DNA from: Candidatus Methanophagaceae archaeon GoMg2
GTDB lineage: Archaea; Halobacteriota; Syntropharchaeia; Alkanophagales; Methanospirareceae
Direction of reading: 5' to 3'
Assembly (NCBI GenBank): GCA_013180585.1
Contig: QBUM01000248.1
Coordinates: 1-38,058 of the forward strand
DNA: 38,058 bases
Shown here: piece after piece, positions 18,777-28,208 of the stretch
Layout: each line of letters starts with the position of its first letter
Numbering within the stretch: the stretch's first letter is position 1
The notes under the pieces: generated by a model
Told to the model about the DNA's origin: nothing
What the model saw: the letters and a program-made list of their open reading frames with translations, nothing else
Database searches by the model: none
Program-made: the position numbers and the translations under genes

Positions 18777-18866
18777 TTATCGAACGTGAACCTCTTCTTC
18801 CGACAACATTATTTCCAAGTTTCTTTGGTTAAGCTTTCTGTACAAAGAATGGTTATCGAACGTGAA
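18777..18866. repeat. 14-bp direct repeats (ttatcgaacgtgaa) flanking a degenerate hairpin-repeat copy at the hisF 3' end
   Basis: ttatcgaacgtgaa at 18777-18790 and 18853-18866 (the latter covers the hisF stop). Between them tttctttggttaagctttctgtacaaagaatggtt resembles the interspersed repeat core. Confidence 0.6.
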
Positions 18867-19683
18867 TACCATTAGCCTTAAGATACTGTTTCACCTCACG
18901 AATTGTGTATTCCTTGTAGTGGAATATAGAAGCGGCAAGTGCTGCGGAAGCGTCCGTGAACTTGAATACGTCCTTTATATGCTCGGGCAGCCCGCAACCT
19001 CCAGATGCTATTACCGGTATATTTACTCGATCGCAAATAGCACTCGTTAATTCCAGATCGAATCCGTCTTTTGTTCCGTCTCGGTCCATACTCGTGAGCA
19101 TTATTTCACCCGCACCTCGTTCCTCTACCTCAATCGCCCATTTTAGCGCGTCCACACCTGTAAACTTCCGACCGCCGTAGAAGGAGCATTCAAACCAGCA
19201 TTTGCCTTCTTTCGTTTCTATTATCTCTCGTGCCGCATCTTCACTTCGCACATACCTCCTCTTCGCATCTATTGCAACCATACAAGCCTGACTACCAAAC
19301 CGTCTCGCAATATCGTTCACCAGTTTGGAGTTCTTTAGTGCTGCTGTGTTCACCGAGACCTTATCTGCGCCCGCGTTGAATGCTCGTCTCGCATCCTCTA
19401 AGCGGTGAATACCGCCACCCACGGTAAGAGGCATGAACACGTTACTCGCGGTTTTTTCTATTACATGCGCCATCGTTTCCCTTCTTTCGTGCGATGCGGT
19501 GATGTCTAGGAAAACAAGCTCGTCTGCGCCTTGCTCATCGTATTCTGCTGCAAGATCCCAGGGAATACCTGCGTATCTTATCTGCTTGAATTCTATTCCT
19601 TTTACTACTCTACCTCCGGGTACGCCAAAATCGCAGTCCAAACAGGGGATTATCCGTTTCGCTAACATTTTATTTATTTGCAC
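18853..19683 (-). CDS. hisF: Imidazole glycerol phosphate synthase subunit HisF
   Basis: [75 protein letters not shown]; overlaps hisH. Start probably at MLAKR (about 19668). Confidence 0.95.
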   Translation of the reverse strand: MQINKMLAKRIIPCLDCDFGVPGGRVVKGIEFKQIRYAGIPWDLAAEYDEQGADELVFLDITASHERRETMAHVIEKTASNVFMPLTVGGGIHRLEDARRAFNAGADKVSVNTAALKNSKLVNDIARRFGSQACMVAIDAKRRYVRSEDAAREIIETKEGKCWFECSFYGGRKFTGVDALKWAIEVEERGAGEIMLTSMDRDGTKDGFDLELTSAICDRVNIPVIASGGCGLPEHIKDVFKFTDASAALAASIFHYKEYTIREVKQYLKANGIHVR

Positions 19684-20276
19684 ACCCCCACAAAATTACT
19701 CAAAACATGCAACCCTTTCTTTGACGACTTCTCCGGATGAAACTGAACGCCATATACATTGTCTTTGCTCACAACCGCAGCTAATTCCACCCCGTATTCT
19801 ACCGTTGCTACCGTATTGTCATCATCACTCGGCACGCAATAATAAGAATGCACGAAATAGAAATAATCGGCATCCGTAATCCCATCCAGTAGCTCTGAAT
19901 GCCTTTGCAGATGCAAATTGTTCCAGCCCATATGTGGTACGCGCACATTCGCGGGTAATCGAACCACATCTCCTGGTATCAACCCCCACCCTTTTTCATT
20001 GCCCTCTTCGCTCGCGTCAAACAGAATCTGCATCCCTATGCATATCCAGAGAACGGGCACGTCCGATCCTACAACCTCTATTAACGCTTCAGAAAACGGC
20101 TTTAAGTTCCGTATGCAGTCATCAAATGCACCCACGCCGGGCACAATAACGCCTTCCGCGCTCGCAATATCCGTAATATTATCGACCGTAATCAGCATCG
20201 GGCGATCATACACTCTTTTCAACCCGTTATATATGCTGAACAGATTCCCCATCCCATAGTCTATTATTGCGATCAT
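19674..20276 (-). CDS. hisH: Imidazole glycerol phosphate synthase subunit HisH
   Basis: 200 aa; [57 protein letters not shown]. Confidence 0.94.
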   Translation of the reverse strand: MIAIIDYGMGNLFSIYNGLKRVYDRPMLITVDNITDIASAEGVIVPGVGAFDDCIRNLKPFSEALIEVVGSDVPVLWICIGMQILFDASEEGNEKGWGLIPGDVVRLPANVRVPHMGWNNLHLQRHSELLDGITDADYFYFVHSYYCVPSDDDNTVATVEYGVELAAVVSKDNVYGVQFHPEKSSKKGLHVLSNFVGVCK

Positions 20277-20278
20277 AA

Positions 20279-20395
20279 ACCTTTTCTTAGAAAGAAAAGC
20301 TTTACCAAAAGAAATTGTTTTTCTTTTAGCACAGGTTTTCTTTTTGGAAAAAAGAAAAAGTGTAAAGAAAGCTTTACCAAAGAACTATTTTTTTG
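20279..20395 (-). repeat. Interspersed hairpin-containing repeat, copy 2 plus partial copy (upstream of hisH)
   Basis: aaccttttcttagaaagaaaagctttaccaaaagaaattgtttttcttttagcacaggttttctttttgg matches the reverse complement of 13381-13486; a second core (aaagaaagctttaccaaagaa) at about 20364-20384. Confidence 0.8.
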
Positions 20396-20531
20396 TCTTG
20401 ATATCGTTTTGGAATTTTCACTCATTATTGAAAAAGAAAGCGAAAGTATATTTCTTTGAAAAAGATACCCCCATGACATTTTTATTCAAGCGGTCACATT
20501 AATTATTATTGTGTGGAAAATGTGAGGTAAA

Positions 20532-20786
20532 ATGAGGACTTATATCTTTAAGGTGGCTGTTGAACAGGACGAGGATAAATGGGTCGCTTACTCTCCAGAA
20601 CTCAAAGATAGGGGGGGTGCAACCTGGGGTGAGACCAAAGAAGAAGCACTGAAGAATTTACAAGAGGTAATTCGCTTGGTTCTCGAAGATATGGTGGAAT
20701 GCCGGGAGCTACCCTCTTTTGAGATGGAAATGAAGAATAAAGGGATAATCATATCAGATGCGCCTTTAATTACGGTGACTGTTTAG
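20532..20786 (+). CDS. hicB: HicB-family antitoxin
   Basis: 84 aa; DEDKWVAYSPELKDRGGATWGETKEEALKNLQEVIRLVLEDM; immediately followed by a HicA-like gene. Confidence 0.88.
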   Translation: MRTYIFKVAVEQDEDKWVAYSPELKDRGGATWGETKEEALKNLQEVIRLVLEDMVECRELPSFEMEMKNKGIIISDAPLITVTV

Positions 20787-21041
20787 ATGCTTTCTGTGGA
20801 TTATTCTAAATTGAGAAGTTTGACTGTAAGAAGACTCATAGCGGCTTTAACAAAGGAGGGCTTCTCTCTTGTTCGTCGGTCAGGAAGTCATAGAATCTAC
20901 CGCCATCATGATGGGAGGCGAGTAACTGTTTCTTTTCACAAAGGAAGCCAGACTTTTAGTCCAAAAATCCTCAAAATTGTGATTGAAGATCAAGCAAAAT
21001 GGACTGTAAATGATTTAAACCGTAACTTCGACCATTTTTAG
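20787..21041 (+). CDS. hicA: HicA-family mRNA interferase toxin
   Basis: 84 aa; LIAALTKEGFSLVRRSGSHRIYRHHDGRRVTVSFHKGSQTFSPKILKIVIED; catalytic-type GSH motif. Confidence 0.9.
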   Translation: MLSVDYSKLRSLTVRRLIAALTKEGFSLVRRSGSHRIYRHHDGRRVTVSFHKGSQTFSPKILKIVIEDQAKWTVNDLNRNFDHF

Positions 21042-21315
21042 GAATATGTTTTTGTGTGATGGTTTTAGATGTCTTTTTTCGTGTATTCATTGCTTTTCCT
21101 TACTTATCCTTATTTGTGTGGATATTACTAATTTTGGTAATATGAAAGGTGGGAACAATAAAAAACGAAAAACGCAGAAGTACCCCCAAAATCAAAAAAA
21201 CTACGGGAAAAACTAGAACACAAACTAACTGAAGAACCTATTACGAAAAGAGGTTAAAGTTACAGTTTAAAGCGTTTAAAAATTTTAAAATAACAAGACA
21301 AGTGGCGTACTCAAA

Positions 21316-22383
21316 TCAACAAAAATTGTCAAAGAAAATCTTTTCCGTGTCCCACGGGCCGGGACTCGCCTCTGGATGATACTGCACGCATTTTATGCCC
21401 AGATAAGAGTTCTCAAAACCTTCCACCGTGTTATCATTCGCATTTATCTGCGTTAGTTCCGCTATACCGTCTATCGAATCGTTATCAACAGCAAAACCAT
21501 GATTCTGCGCTGTTATGTACACACGCCCGCTTTTGAGGTCTTTCACGGGTTGGTTTGCACCCCGATGCCCAAATTTTAGTTTATACGTGTCACAACCAAG
21601 CGCAAGCGCTATTATCTGTAAGCCGAGACAAATACCGAAAATGGGTATCTCACCCGCAAAATTTTTTACCACTCTCATTGCGTTTTTTCCCCGCTTCGGG
21701 TCACCGGGTCCGTTTGAAAGCAGCAAAGCATCGGGTTCCGAACCTCGTATCTCGGATTCCTCGGTGTTTGCCGGGAACACAAAAATGTCCAAATCCCTTT
21801 CTGCTAAGTTCTTTAGTATGTTCCTCTTTACACCCAGATCAATTACCGCTATCCTTTTTCCCTTCCCTTTTAGCCTATATGGCTTCTTGCACGTAACCTG
21901 CTCGATCAAATCAAGCTCTGATATATCGGGTTGAGCCCTTGCGAGTTCTAAAGTATTCGCTTTTTCCTCCTCACTGCAATCTTCTACCACTTTCAAACAT
22001 GCTTTCATCGTGCCGTATTGTCTCGTCTTTATCGTCAGCATCCTCGTATCAATTTCGCATATCCCGGGCACTCCTTCTTCTATCAAGAACTGTTCTATAC
22101 TCCGATTACTTTTATAATGCGAAGGGAAATCGCATTTCTCTCTTACCACAAAGCCTTCTACTTTTATCCCGTCTGATTGGAATTTAGCGCCACTCACACC
22201 GTAGTTCCCGATGAGCGGATAGGTTAGCATCAATATCTGTCCCTTATACGAAGGGTCGGTCAGAGCTTCTTCGTAACCCGTAAACGGGGTTGCAAATACG
22301 AGTTCGCCTAATGCGGTGCCTTCTGCACCCCAACCTTCTCCCTCTACTACTGTTCCGTCTTCAAGTGCGAGAATTGCTTTCAT
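21316..22383 (-). CDS. carA: Carbamoyl-phosphate synthase small subunit
   Basis: 355 aa; MKAILALEDGTVVEGEGWGAEG, LLSNGPGDPKRG, IFGICLGLQI, VQYHPEASPGPWD; ATGA overlap with carB. Confidence 0.96.
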   Translation of the reverse strand: MKAILALEDGTVVEGEGWGAEGTALGELVFATPFTGYEEALTDPSYKGQILMLTYPLIGNYGVSGAKFQSDGIKVEGFVVREKCDFPSHYKSNRSIEQFLIEEGVPGICEIDTRMLTIKTRQYGTMKACLKVVEDCSEEEKANTLELARAQPDISELDLIEQVTCKKPYRLKGKGKRIAVIDLGVKRNILKNLAERDLDIFVFPANTEESEIRGSEPDALLLSNGPGDPKRGKNAMRVVKNFAGEIPIFGICLGLQIIALALGCDTYKLKFGHRGANQPVKDLKSGRVYITAQNHGFAVDNDSIDGIAELTQINANDNTVEGFENSYLGIKCVQYHPEASPGPWDTEKIFFDNFC

Positions 22384-25300
22384 TTTACAAAATACTCATT
22401 CACCGACTTCACTTCCAGTTCCCCACTTTTCATCCCCAATATAGCAGATGCTGCTGCCTTCGCCGCCTGCATCGTTGTTATATACGGAACACCGAGCTCA
22501 ATACAAGCCCTCCGTATCTGGGATCCATCTTTATAGGACTGTTTATCAGTAGGCGTATTTATCACCAGCTTTATCTCTTGCGAGTGCATCATCTCTATCA
22601 CATTTGGAGACCCGTCTTGCAACTTCTTTAGTTTCTTTGCGTCAATCCCGCATAGCCTTAGATACTCCACAGTGCCTTTTGTGCCGACAATAGAAAGCCC
22701 CGCTTTTTTTAAGTTCTGTGCAACATTCTCTATCTCCTCTCTGTCCTCTTCACATACCGAAATGAAGACAATGCTACCCATATCCAGTGGTAAAGGATTA
22801 TAAGCCGCAAGTTCCGACTTGAAAAAGGCTTTATCGAACTCGTCATCTATCCCCATCACCTCGCCCGTGCTCTTCATCTCAGGTCCCAAAATAGTGTCAA
22901 CACCCGTAAACTTCAAAAAAGGCAATACTACCTCCTTTACTGCTACATGCCCTGGTTCTACTTCTTTAACATCCAAATCACGTAATTTATGCCCCAACAT
23001 CACCTTAGCCGCGAACTTTGCAAGTGGCAATCCGGTTGCCTTCGCAACGTACGGGATTGTCCTACTAGACCTCGGATTCACTTCCAGCACGTAAACCACA
23101 TCATCTTTAACCGCCATCTGAAGGTTGAGCAACCCTTGTATCTGCAATCCGAGCGCTATCCGCCGCGTGTAGTCCCTTACCGTTTCTATAACCCCCCTAG
23201 ACAATGATTGCGGTGGAATAACACAAGCGGAATCGCCGGAATGAACGCCAGCTTCCTCTATGTGCTCCATTATCGCACCAATCAGAACCTCTTCGCCATC
23301 ACACACTGCATCCACGTCTATCTCAGTAGCTTTTTCCAGGAATTTATCTATTAGCACTGGCTTCTCTTTTGATACTCGCACCGCCTCACGCATGTATCTA
23401 ATCAGCTCTTCTGCGTCATACACTATCTCCATTGCTCGTCCACCCAACACGTAGGATGGGCGAACAAGCACAGGAAAACCTATCCTCGATACTACTTCCT
23501 TCGCACCTTCAAGTGAGGTTGCATATCCGTTATCAGCCTGTGGTATTTGCAGCCGTAGCAGGAACTTGCTGAATCTCTCCCTATCTTCTGCAATATCTAT
23601 GTTCTCTGGGTCTGTACCCATGATTATCGTCTTTGCTCCCAACCGTTCCAGTTCTTTCTTCAGTGGAACCGCTAAGTTGATCGAGGTCTGACCGCCAAAC
23701 TGCACCATCACTCCATCGTAGTTCTCCTTCTCTATCACGTTCATCACGTCTTCAAACGTCAAAGGCTCGAAGAAGAGTTTGTCTGATGTATCGTAGTCTG
23801 TGGATACCGTCTCCGGATTGTTATTTATTATATGCGTTTCTATTCCTTCTTCCTTCAGCGCTTTGACCGCATGCACGGTGCAATAATCAAATTCGATTCC
23901 CTGCCCTATTCTGATAGGACCCGCACCAATAATCAACACCTTCTTTCGTGTCGAGGGCTTTAATTCACATTCTTGCTCATAAGAGGAATAGAAATAAGGT
24001 GTTTTCGCCTCGAATTCTGCTGCGCACGTGTCCACCATCTTATAGGTAGGCAAGAGACCTTCTTTTCTTCTGAGGTCGCTTATCTCTTCACTGCTTCGCC
24101 CGGTTAGCGATGCGATCCGTTCATCGGTGAACCCCATTCTCTTCGCTTTTCGCATATTTTCGCGTAGGTTCGCCTTCAATTTCGTCTCCATCTGCACTAT
24201 CTTATCTATCTTATTTATGAAGAACGGGTCTATGCAGCTCAGTTCAGATATCGCTTTTATGCTAATAATACCTCGTTTCAAAGCCTCGTAAATCGCGAAA
24301 ATACGATCGTCAGTTGGAATTTCTAAAAGCCGTTTCAGCTCCGTTTCTGACCAGTTCTCATAGCCAGCGCCAAAGTCCTTGTCTATGTCTAAGGACCGAA
24401 GCGCTTTTTGTAACGCCGCTTCAAAAGTCCGCCCTATCGCCATTACCTCTCCTGTGCTCTTCATTGAGGTCGTTAACGTTCTATCAGCATTTGAGAACTT
24501 ATCAAAAGGCCATCGCGGTATCTTCACCACCACGTAATCTATTGCGGGCTCAAAGGAAGCAGGTGTCTCCTCCGTCACGTCATTTCTTATCTCGTCCAGA
24601 TGGAGCCCGATCGCGATCTTCGCCGCTACACGTGCAATTGGATACCCGGTAGCCTTTGATGCTAGTGCAGACGACCTGGACACACGCGGATTTACTTCTA
24701 TTACCCTGTAAGAACCGTCTTTTAATGCTAACTGGACATTGCAGCCGCCTTCTACTCGTAACGCACGTATTATTCTTATCGATGCGGACCTCAACATCTG
24801 ATGCTCATCATCGGTTAAAGTCTGTGTGGGCGTGACCACTATAGATTCGCCGGTGTGAATGCCCATTGCATCGAGGTTCTCCATGTTGCAGATCGTAATG
24901 CACGTGTCATTTGCATCACGCATCACCTCATATTCTATCTCCTTCCAGCCAAGTACGCTCTCTTCTACCAAAACCTGATGAATACGCGAAATTTGTAGCC
25001 CGTAAGATACCATCCCCCTAAGCTCCTCAAGCGTCCTCGCTATTCCTCCTCCGGTGCCGCCCAGAGTGTAAGAAGGTCGGATTATAACGGGTAGGCCCAG
25101 TTCAGTCGCAACTTCTTCGGCTTCTGCCACGGAAGTAACCGTAACGCCTCGCGGTATCGGCTCGTTTATGCGTTCCATCGTTTGTTTAAATCGTTTTCGA
25201 TCTTCAGCGTCATAGATGGCTTCTAAAGGCGTACCAAGAACTTTCACGTTGTTTTTAGATAATACACCGAGTTCTGCTAATTCGGCCGTCAGGTTCAATG

Positions 25301-25583
25301 CGGTTTGGCCACCAAAACCCGCTAATATGCCATCAGGTCGCTCCTTCTCCACTATCTTCGCTATCACATCCGCCAGCAGCGGCTCTATGTATATGACATC
25401 GGCCATCTCAAAATCGGTCATTATCGTTGCTGGATTGGAATTCACAAGTACTACTTCCACGCCTTCTTCTCTTAACGCGCGGCAAGCTTGGGAGCCCGAG
25501 AAATCGAACTCGGCTGCTTGCCCTATCTGTATCGGACCGGAACCTATTACCAGTACTTTTTTAACGTCTTCTGCTTTTGGCAC
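22380..25583 (-). CDS. carB: Carbamoyl-phosphate synthase large subunit (archaeal-type, paired with carA)
   Basis: 1067 aa; VLVIGSGPIQIGQAAEFDFSGSQACRAL, VLIIGAGPIRIGQGIEFDYCTVHAVKAL, GEVMGIDDEFDKAFFKS. Confidence 0.97.
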   Translation of the reverse strand: MPKAEDVKKVLVIGSGPIQIGQAAEFDFSGSQACRALREEGVEVVLVNSNPATIMTDFEMADVIYIEPLLADVIAKIVEKERPDGILAGFGGQTALNLTAELAELGVLSKNNVKVLGTPLEAIYDAEDRKRFKQTMERINEPIPRGVTVTSVAEAEEVATELGLPVIIRPSYTLGGTGGGIARTLEELRGMVSYGLQISRIHQVLVEESVLGWKEIEYEVMRDANDTCITICNMENLDAMGIHTGESIVVTPTQTLTDDEHQMLRSASIRIIRALRVEGGCNVQLALKDGSYRVIEVNPRVSRSSALASKATGYPIARVAAKIAIGLHLDEIRNDVTEETPASFEPAIDYVVVKIPRWPFDKFSNADRTLTTSMKSTGEVMAIGRTFEAALQKALRSLDIDKDFGAGYENWSETELKRLLEIPTDDRIFAIYEALKRGIISIKAISELSCIDPFFINKIDKIVQMETKLKANLRENMRKAKRMGFTDERIASLTGRSSEEISDLRRKEGLLPTYKMVDTCAAEFEAKTPYFYSSYEQECELKPSTRKKVLIIGAGPIRIGQGIEFDYCTVHAVKALKEEGIETHIINNNPETVSTDYDTSDKLFFEPLTFEDVMNVIEKENYDGVMVQFGGQTSINLAVPLKKELERLGAKTIIMGTDPENIDIAEDRERFSKFLLRLQIPQADNGYATSLEGAKEVVSRIGFPVLVRPSYVLGGRAMEIVYDAEELIRYMREAVRVSKEKPVLIDKFLEKATEIDVDAVCDGEEVLIGAIMEHIEEAGVHSGDSACVIPPQSLSRGVIETVRDYTRRIALGLQIQGLLNLQMAVKDDVVYVLEVNPRSSRTIPYVAKATGLPLAKFAAKVMLGHKLRDLDVKEVEPGHVAVKEVVLPFLKFTGVDTILGPEMKSTGEVMGIDDEFDKAFFKSELAAYNPLPLDMGSIVFISVCEEDREEIENVAQNLKKAGLSIVGTKGTVEYLRLCGIDAKKLKKLQDGSPNVIEMMHSQEIKLVINTPTDKQSYKDGSQIRRACIELGVPYITTMQAAKAAASAILGMKSGELEVKSVNEYFVK

Positions 25584-25639
25584 TTTCTCTATCTCTCATT
25601 CTTTTATTATCACAAAAACACATCATTCAACTTTAAACG

Positions 25640-28189
25640 TTAATCCTCCCCCTCTTCACACTCCACAAGCACAGAGTTTTTCAACGGTTTAACCTTCCTG
25701 TACACCTCCTGCGGCGTCTTCTTATCGCCGTTCACTACCAGGAGGTCATCTTCGATAGAGATACCAAACAGCCGCTCGTTCTCCTTTAAATAGGGTAATA
25801 TAAGCGCCCAATCTTCTGTCGTAAGACTTGAGAATTCACCACCGTTTAATTGCTCCTCCACCAGCTTATGATGCGGGTCTCTCATATAAATCGCACCGCC
25901 AGATGCGAGTGAAAACAGATTTGAACCCGGGTATGGCGTATCCTGCTCTATAAACTTACCGTTCCCATCGTGTTCAAGCCCATTCAGTACTACAAAACCT
26001 CCGCCGTTCAAAGGGTCACCAGCCATGAACGATTCCGCTAAGTAATCAAGGCATGACCCATTTATCACCACACGAGGTTTTCCCACTGCGTTTATTAGCG
26101 GTCTGCCAGCCGCATTTCCCAGCACGTATGCTTCACCGCCTTTTGCACCATACATGAACGTTTGCCCGACATCTCCAAACACCACGAGCTTACCACTCTT
26201 CAATATCTGCCCGAGCTGATCCTGTCCGTTTTCGTGTAGGTACAGTTCCGCACCATCCATAGACGAGCCGAGATAATCGCCAGAACTATCATAAACATCA
26301 ATCCTAACTCCTGTTGTATGATTGCCCAATCCCGAACCACAAAAACGCTGCCCTTGTGCGTTATAAACAATAAATCTTTTCCAACCCATCTCATATGCCT
26401 TCACGATAAGCCTCGCATCACACTCTACGCCTTCGGGTGGAAAACCTGCTGCATTTACTATCAAAATCTCTTCTACACCCTCCGGCGGCCTTAAACCGTC
26501 CTTATTCGACCAGCCAATCAGGTGATAGATACCATCGTGTTTAGTCCCTATCGCCGGAGTATCGTCAAATATCCGGTGAAGTGCTTCTTTTGCTATCTGG
26601 ACTACTGAACTCCTTTTTTTAGTACCTGTATCATACATACGGTCGTTAAGGAGTGTCAAACCCTCTATCACAATCGTCTTCTTGCGTTCATCGTCCTTTG
26701 CATACTGTGGAAGCTCAGATACGGTCCATCGCAGTGTATCCCAATCCCAATCCTTAACACCGCGTCGTAAGAACTCAAATAAAGTTGGCGGGCTTTTCAA
26801 TTCCGCCGCTATCTGTTCTCTTTGTCTATTGCTTTCCGGTGGAGGCGTGATCGTCTTTGTGAAATCGCAATGTGTCTGTCCTTCTGGTGTTTTTACAACG
26901 TCACCGAACTTATTTGTGCACACGAGCTTATCATCACCGTCTATTGAGAACATAAAAGCACCACCATCTGTATAGCTCCCGCCACGTGCATTCCAGTACT
27001 TATCTGCGACAGAAGGGAATCTCTTATCCTCTTCGGATAAACTCTTAAGCGTTGCGTCTATCGCTTGCTTTTCCGACCCGATGAGTCCTATCTGGACCTC
27101 TTTGCCTTCTATAAGTGCAAATACCTGAGGTCTCAGCATAGAAGTATCTGTTATCCCAATCAACTGGAAATAGTTCTCGTAAGGCTCGTTTCGCGCGATT
27201 ATAAAGAACCATGGTCCGTCGGGCGACCCATGTATATGCGTGGTCTGTATGGCCTGGTATACTTTCTTTTTTTCTGGCGGCAGCATATCAAAGTCAAACT
27301 CAGTTGTGGGCGCCATCGCCTCTATAATATACTCCAGCGGATAGTTATACTCCCTGTTTAACAGGTCAAATGACAGGACAGAAACCTCTGTATCGGTTAA
27401 GAATAGTGGATGCCTGCCTCGCTGTGCAAGATATTCCACTATAGAATGATAGTTGGCGAAATCGCCATTGTGAACGAGCGCTTCATGCATTCCTATGAAT
27501 GGATGCGCTCCGCCGGGGTGCCAGACCCTACCCCTTGTGGGATAACGTTGATGCGCTATCCAAACATGAGCTCTGAAATCCTCAAGTTTGTAGTATCTTA
27601 CTATGTCCTCGGCATAACCAACGATCTTCAATATCATCATATTCCTGCCATGAGAGAGCACAAACGCTCTCTTATCGCCGAGCGAAGCGTAGAACTTCGT
27701 ATTGATTTTGAAGCTATTTTGATATATGAATTCGTCTTCTGCCTTTCTTCGGCCTATATCTTCTAATTTGTTTTCACTTAGGAACTTGTCGAGCACGTCC
27801 GCCTTAACACGGACAAAATAGTGCCATACCTCCGGTGGTTTCGTTTCTAACCCATCTATCGTACGATAATCAGATACGGTTGGTATAATTTCTGACTTAT
27901 CAATGTCCATAAAAGGCGTTATGAACTCTGCTTCTATCTCTTTACGAGCTTCCGGGTCGAGTAGTGCAATTTGTAGCAGATAATCGTTTTTTAGTATTGA
28001 CTCAGAAACGCTGAGGTCTTCGTGCGAGAGCCCAACCGCTGCGATACCGCCGCCCTTTCCGTTACCCCTGTTATGCATCTGGATAGAGGGTTCGAATATG
28101 TGCTTACCTCTGACTGGAATCGTAGATGCGAAACCTACGACTCCGCAGCCACCTTCATCCTCGGATTTGTGTATTTTCATAACCGCCAT
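25640..28189 (-). CDS. Glutamate synthase: fused class II glutamine amidotransferase + GXGXG domain protein
   Basis: 849 aa; N-term GGCGVVGFAST and HQRYPTRGRVWHPGGAHPFIGMHEALVHNGDFANY (GATase II); C-term MGWKRFIVYNAQGQRFCGSGLGN...GDVGQTFMYGAKGGEAYVLGNAAGRPLINAVG (GXGXG). Confidence 0.9.
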   Translation of the reverse strand: MAVMKIHKSEDEGGCGVVGFASTIPVRGKHIFEPSIQMHNRGNGKGGGIAAVGLSHEDLSVSESILKNDYLLQIALLDPEARKEIEAEFITPFMDIDKSEIIPTVSDYRTIDGLETKPPEVWHYFVRVKADVLDKFLSENKLEDIGRRKAEDEFIYQNSFKINTKFYASLGDKRAFVLSHGRNMMILKIVGYAEDIVRYYKLEDFRAHVWIAHQRYPTRGRVWHPGGAHPFIGMHEALVHNGDFANYHSIVEYLAQRGRHPLFLTDTEVSVLSFDLLNREYNYPLEYIIEAMAPTTEFDFDMLPPEKKKVYQAIQTTHIHGSPDGPWFFIIARNEPYENYFQLIGITDTSMLRPQVFALIEGKEVQIGLIGSEKQAIDATLKSLSEEDKRFPSVADKYWNARGGSYTDGGAFMFSIDGDDKLVCTNKFGDVVKTPEGQTHCDFTKTITPPPESNRQREQIAAELKSPPTLFEFLRRGVKDWDWDTLRWTVSELPQYAKDDERKKTIVIEGLTLLNDRMYDTGTKKRSSVVQIAKEALHRIFDDTPAIGTKHDGIYHLIGWSNKDGLRPPEGVEEILIVNAAGFPPEGVECDARLIVKAYEMGWKRFIVYNAQGQRFCGSGLGNHTTGVRIDVYDSSGDYLGSSMDGAELYLHENGQDQLGQILKSGKLVVFGDVGQTFMYGAKGGEAYVLGNAAGRPLINAVGKPRVVINGSCLDYLAESFMAGDPLNGGGFVVLNGLEHDGNGKFIEQDTPYPGSNLFSLASGGAIYMRDPHHKLVEEQLNGGEFSSLTTEDWALILPYLKENERLFGISIEDDLLVVNGDKKTPQEVYRKVKPLKNSVLVECEEGED

Positions 28190-28208
28190 TCCTCATCATT
28201 TTCTTGTG

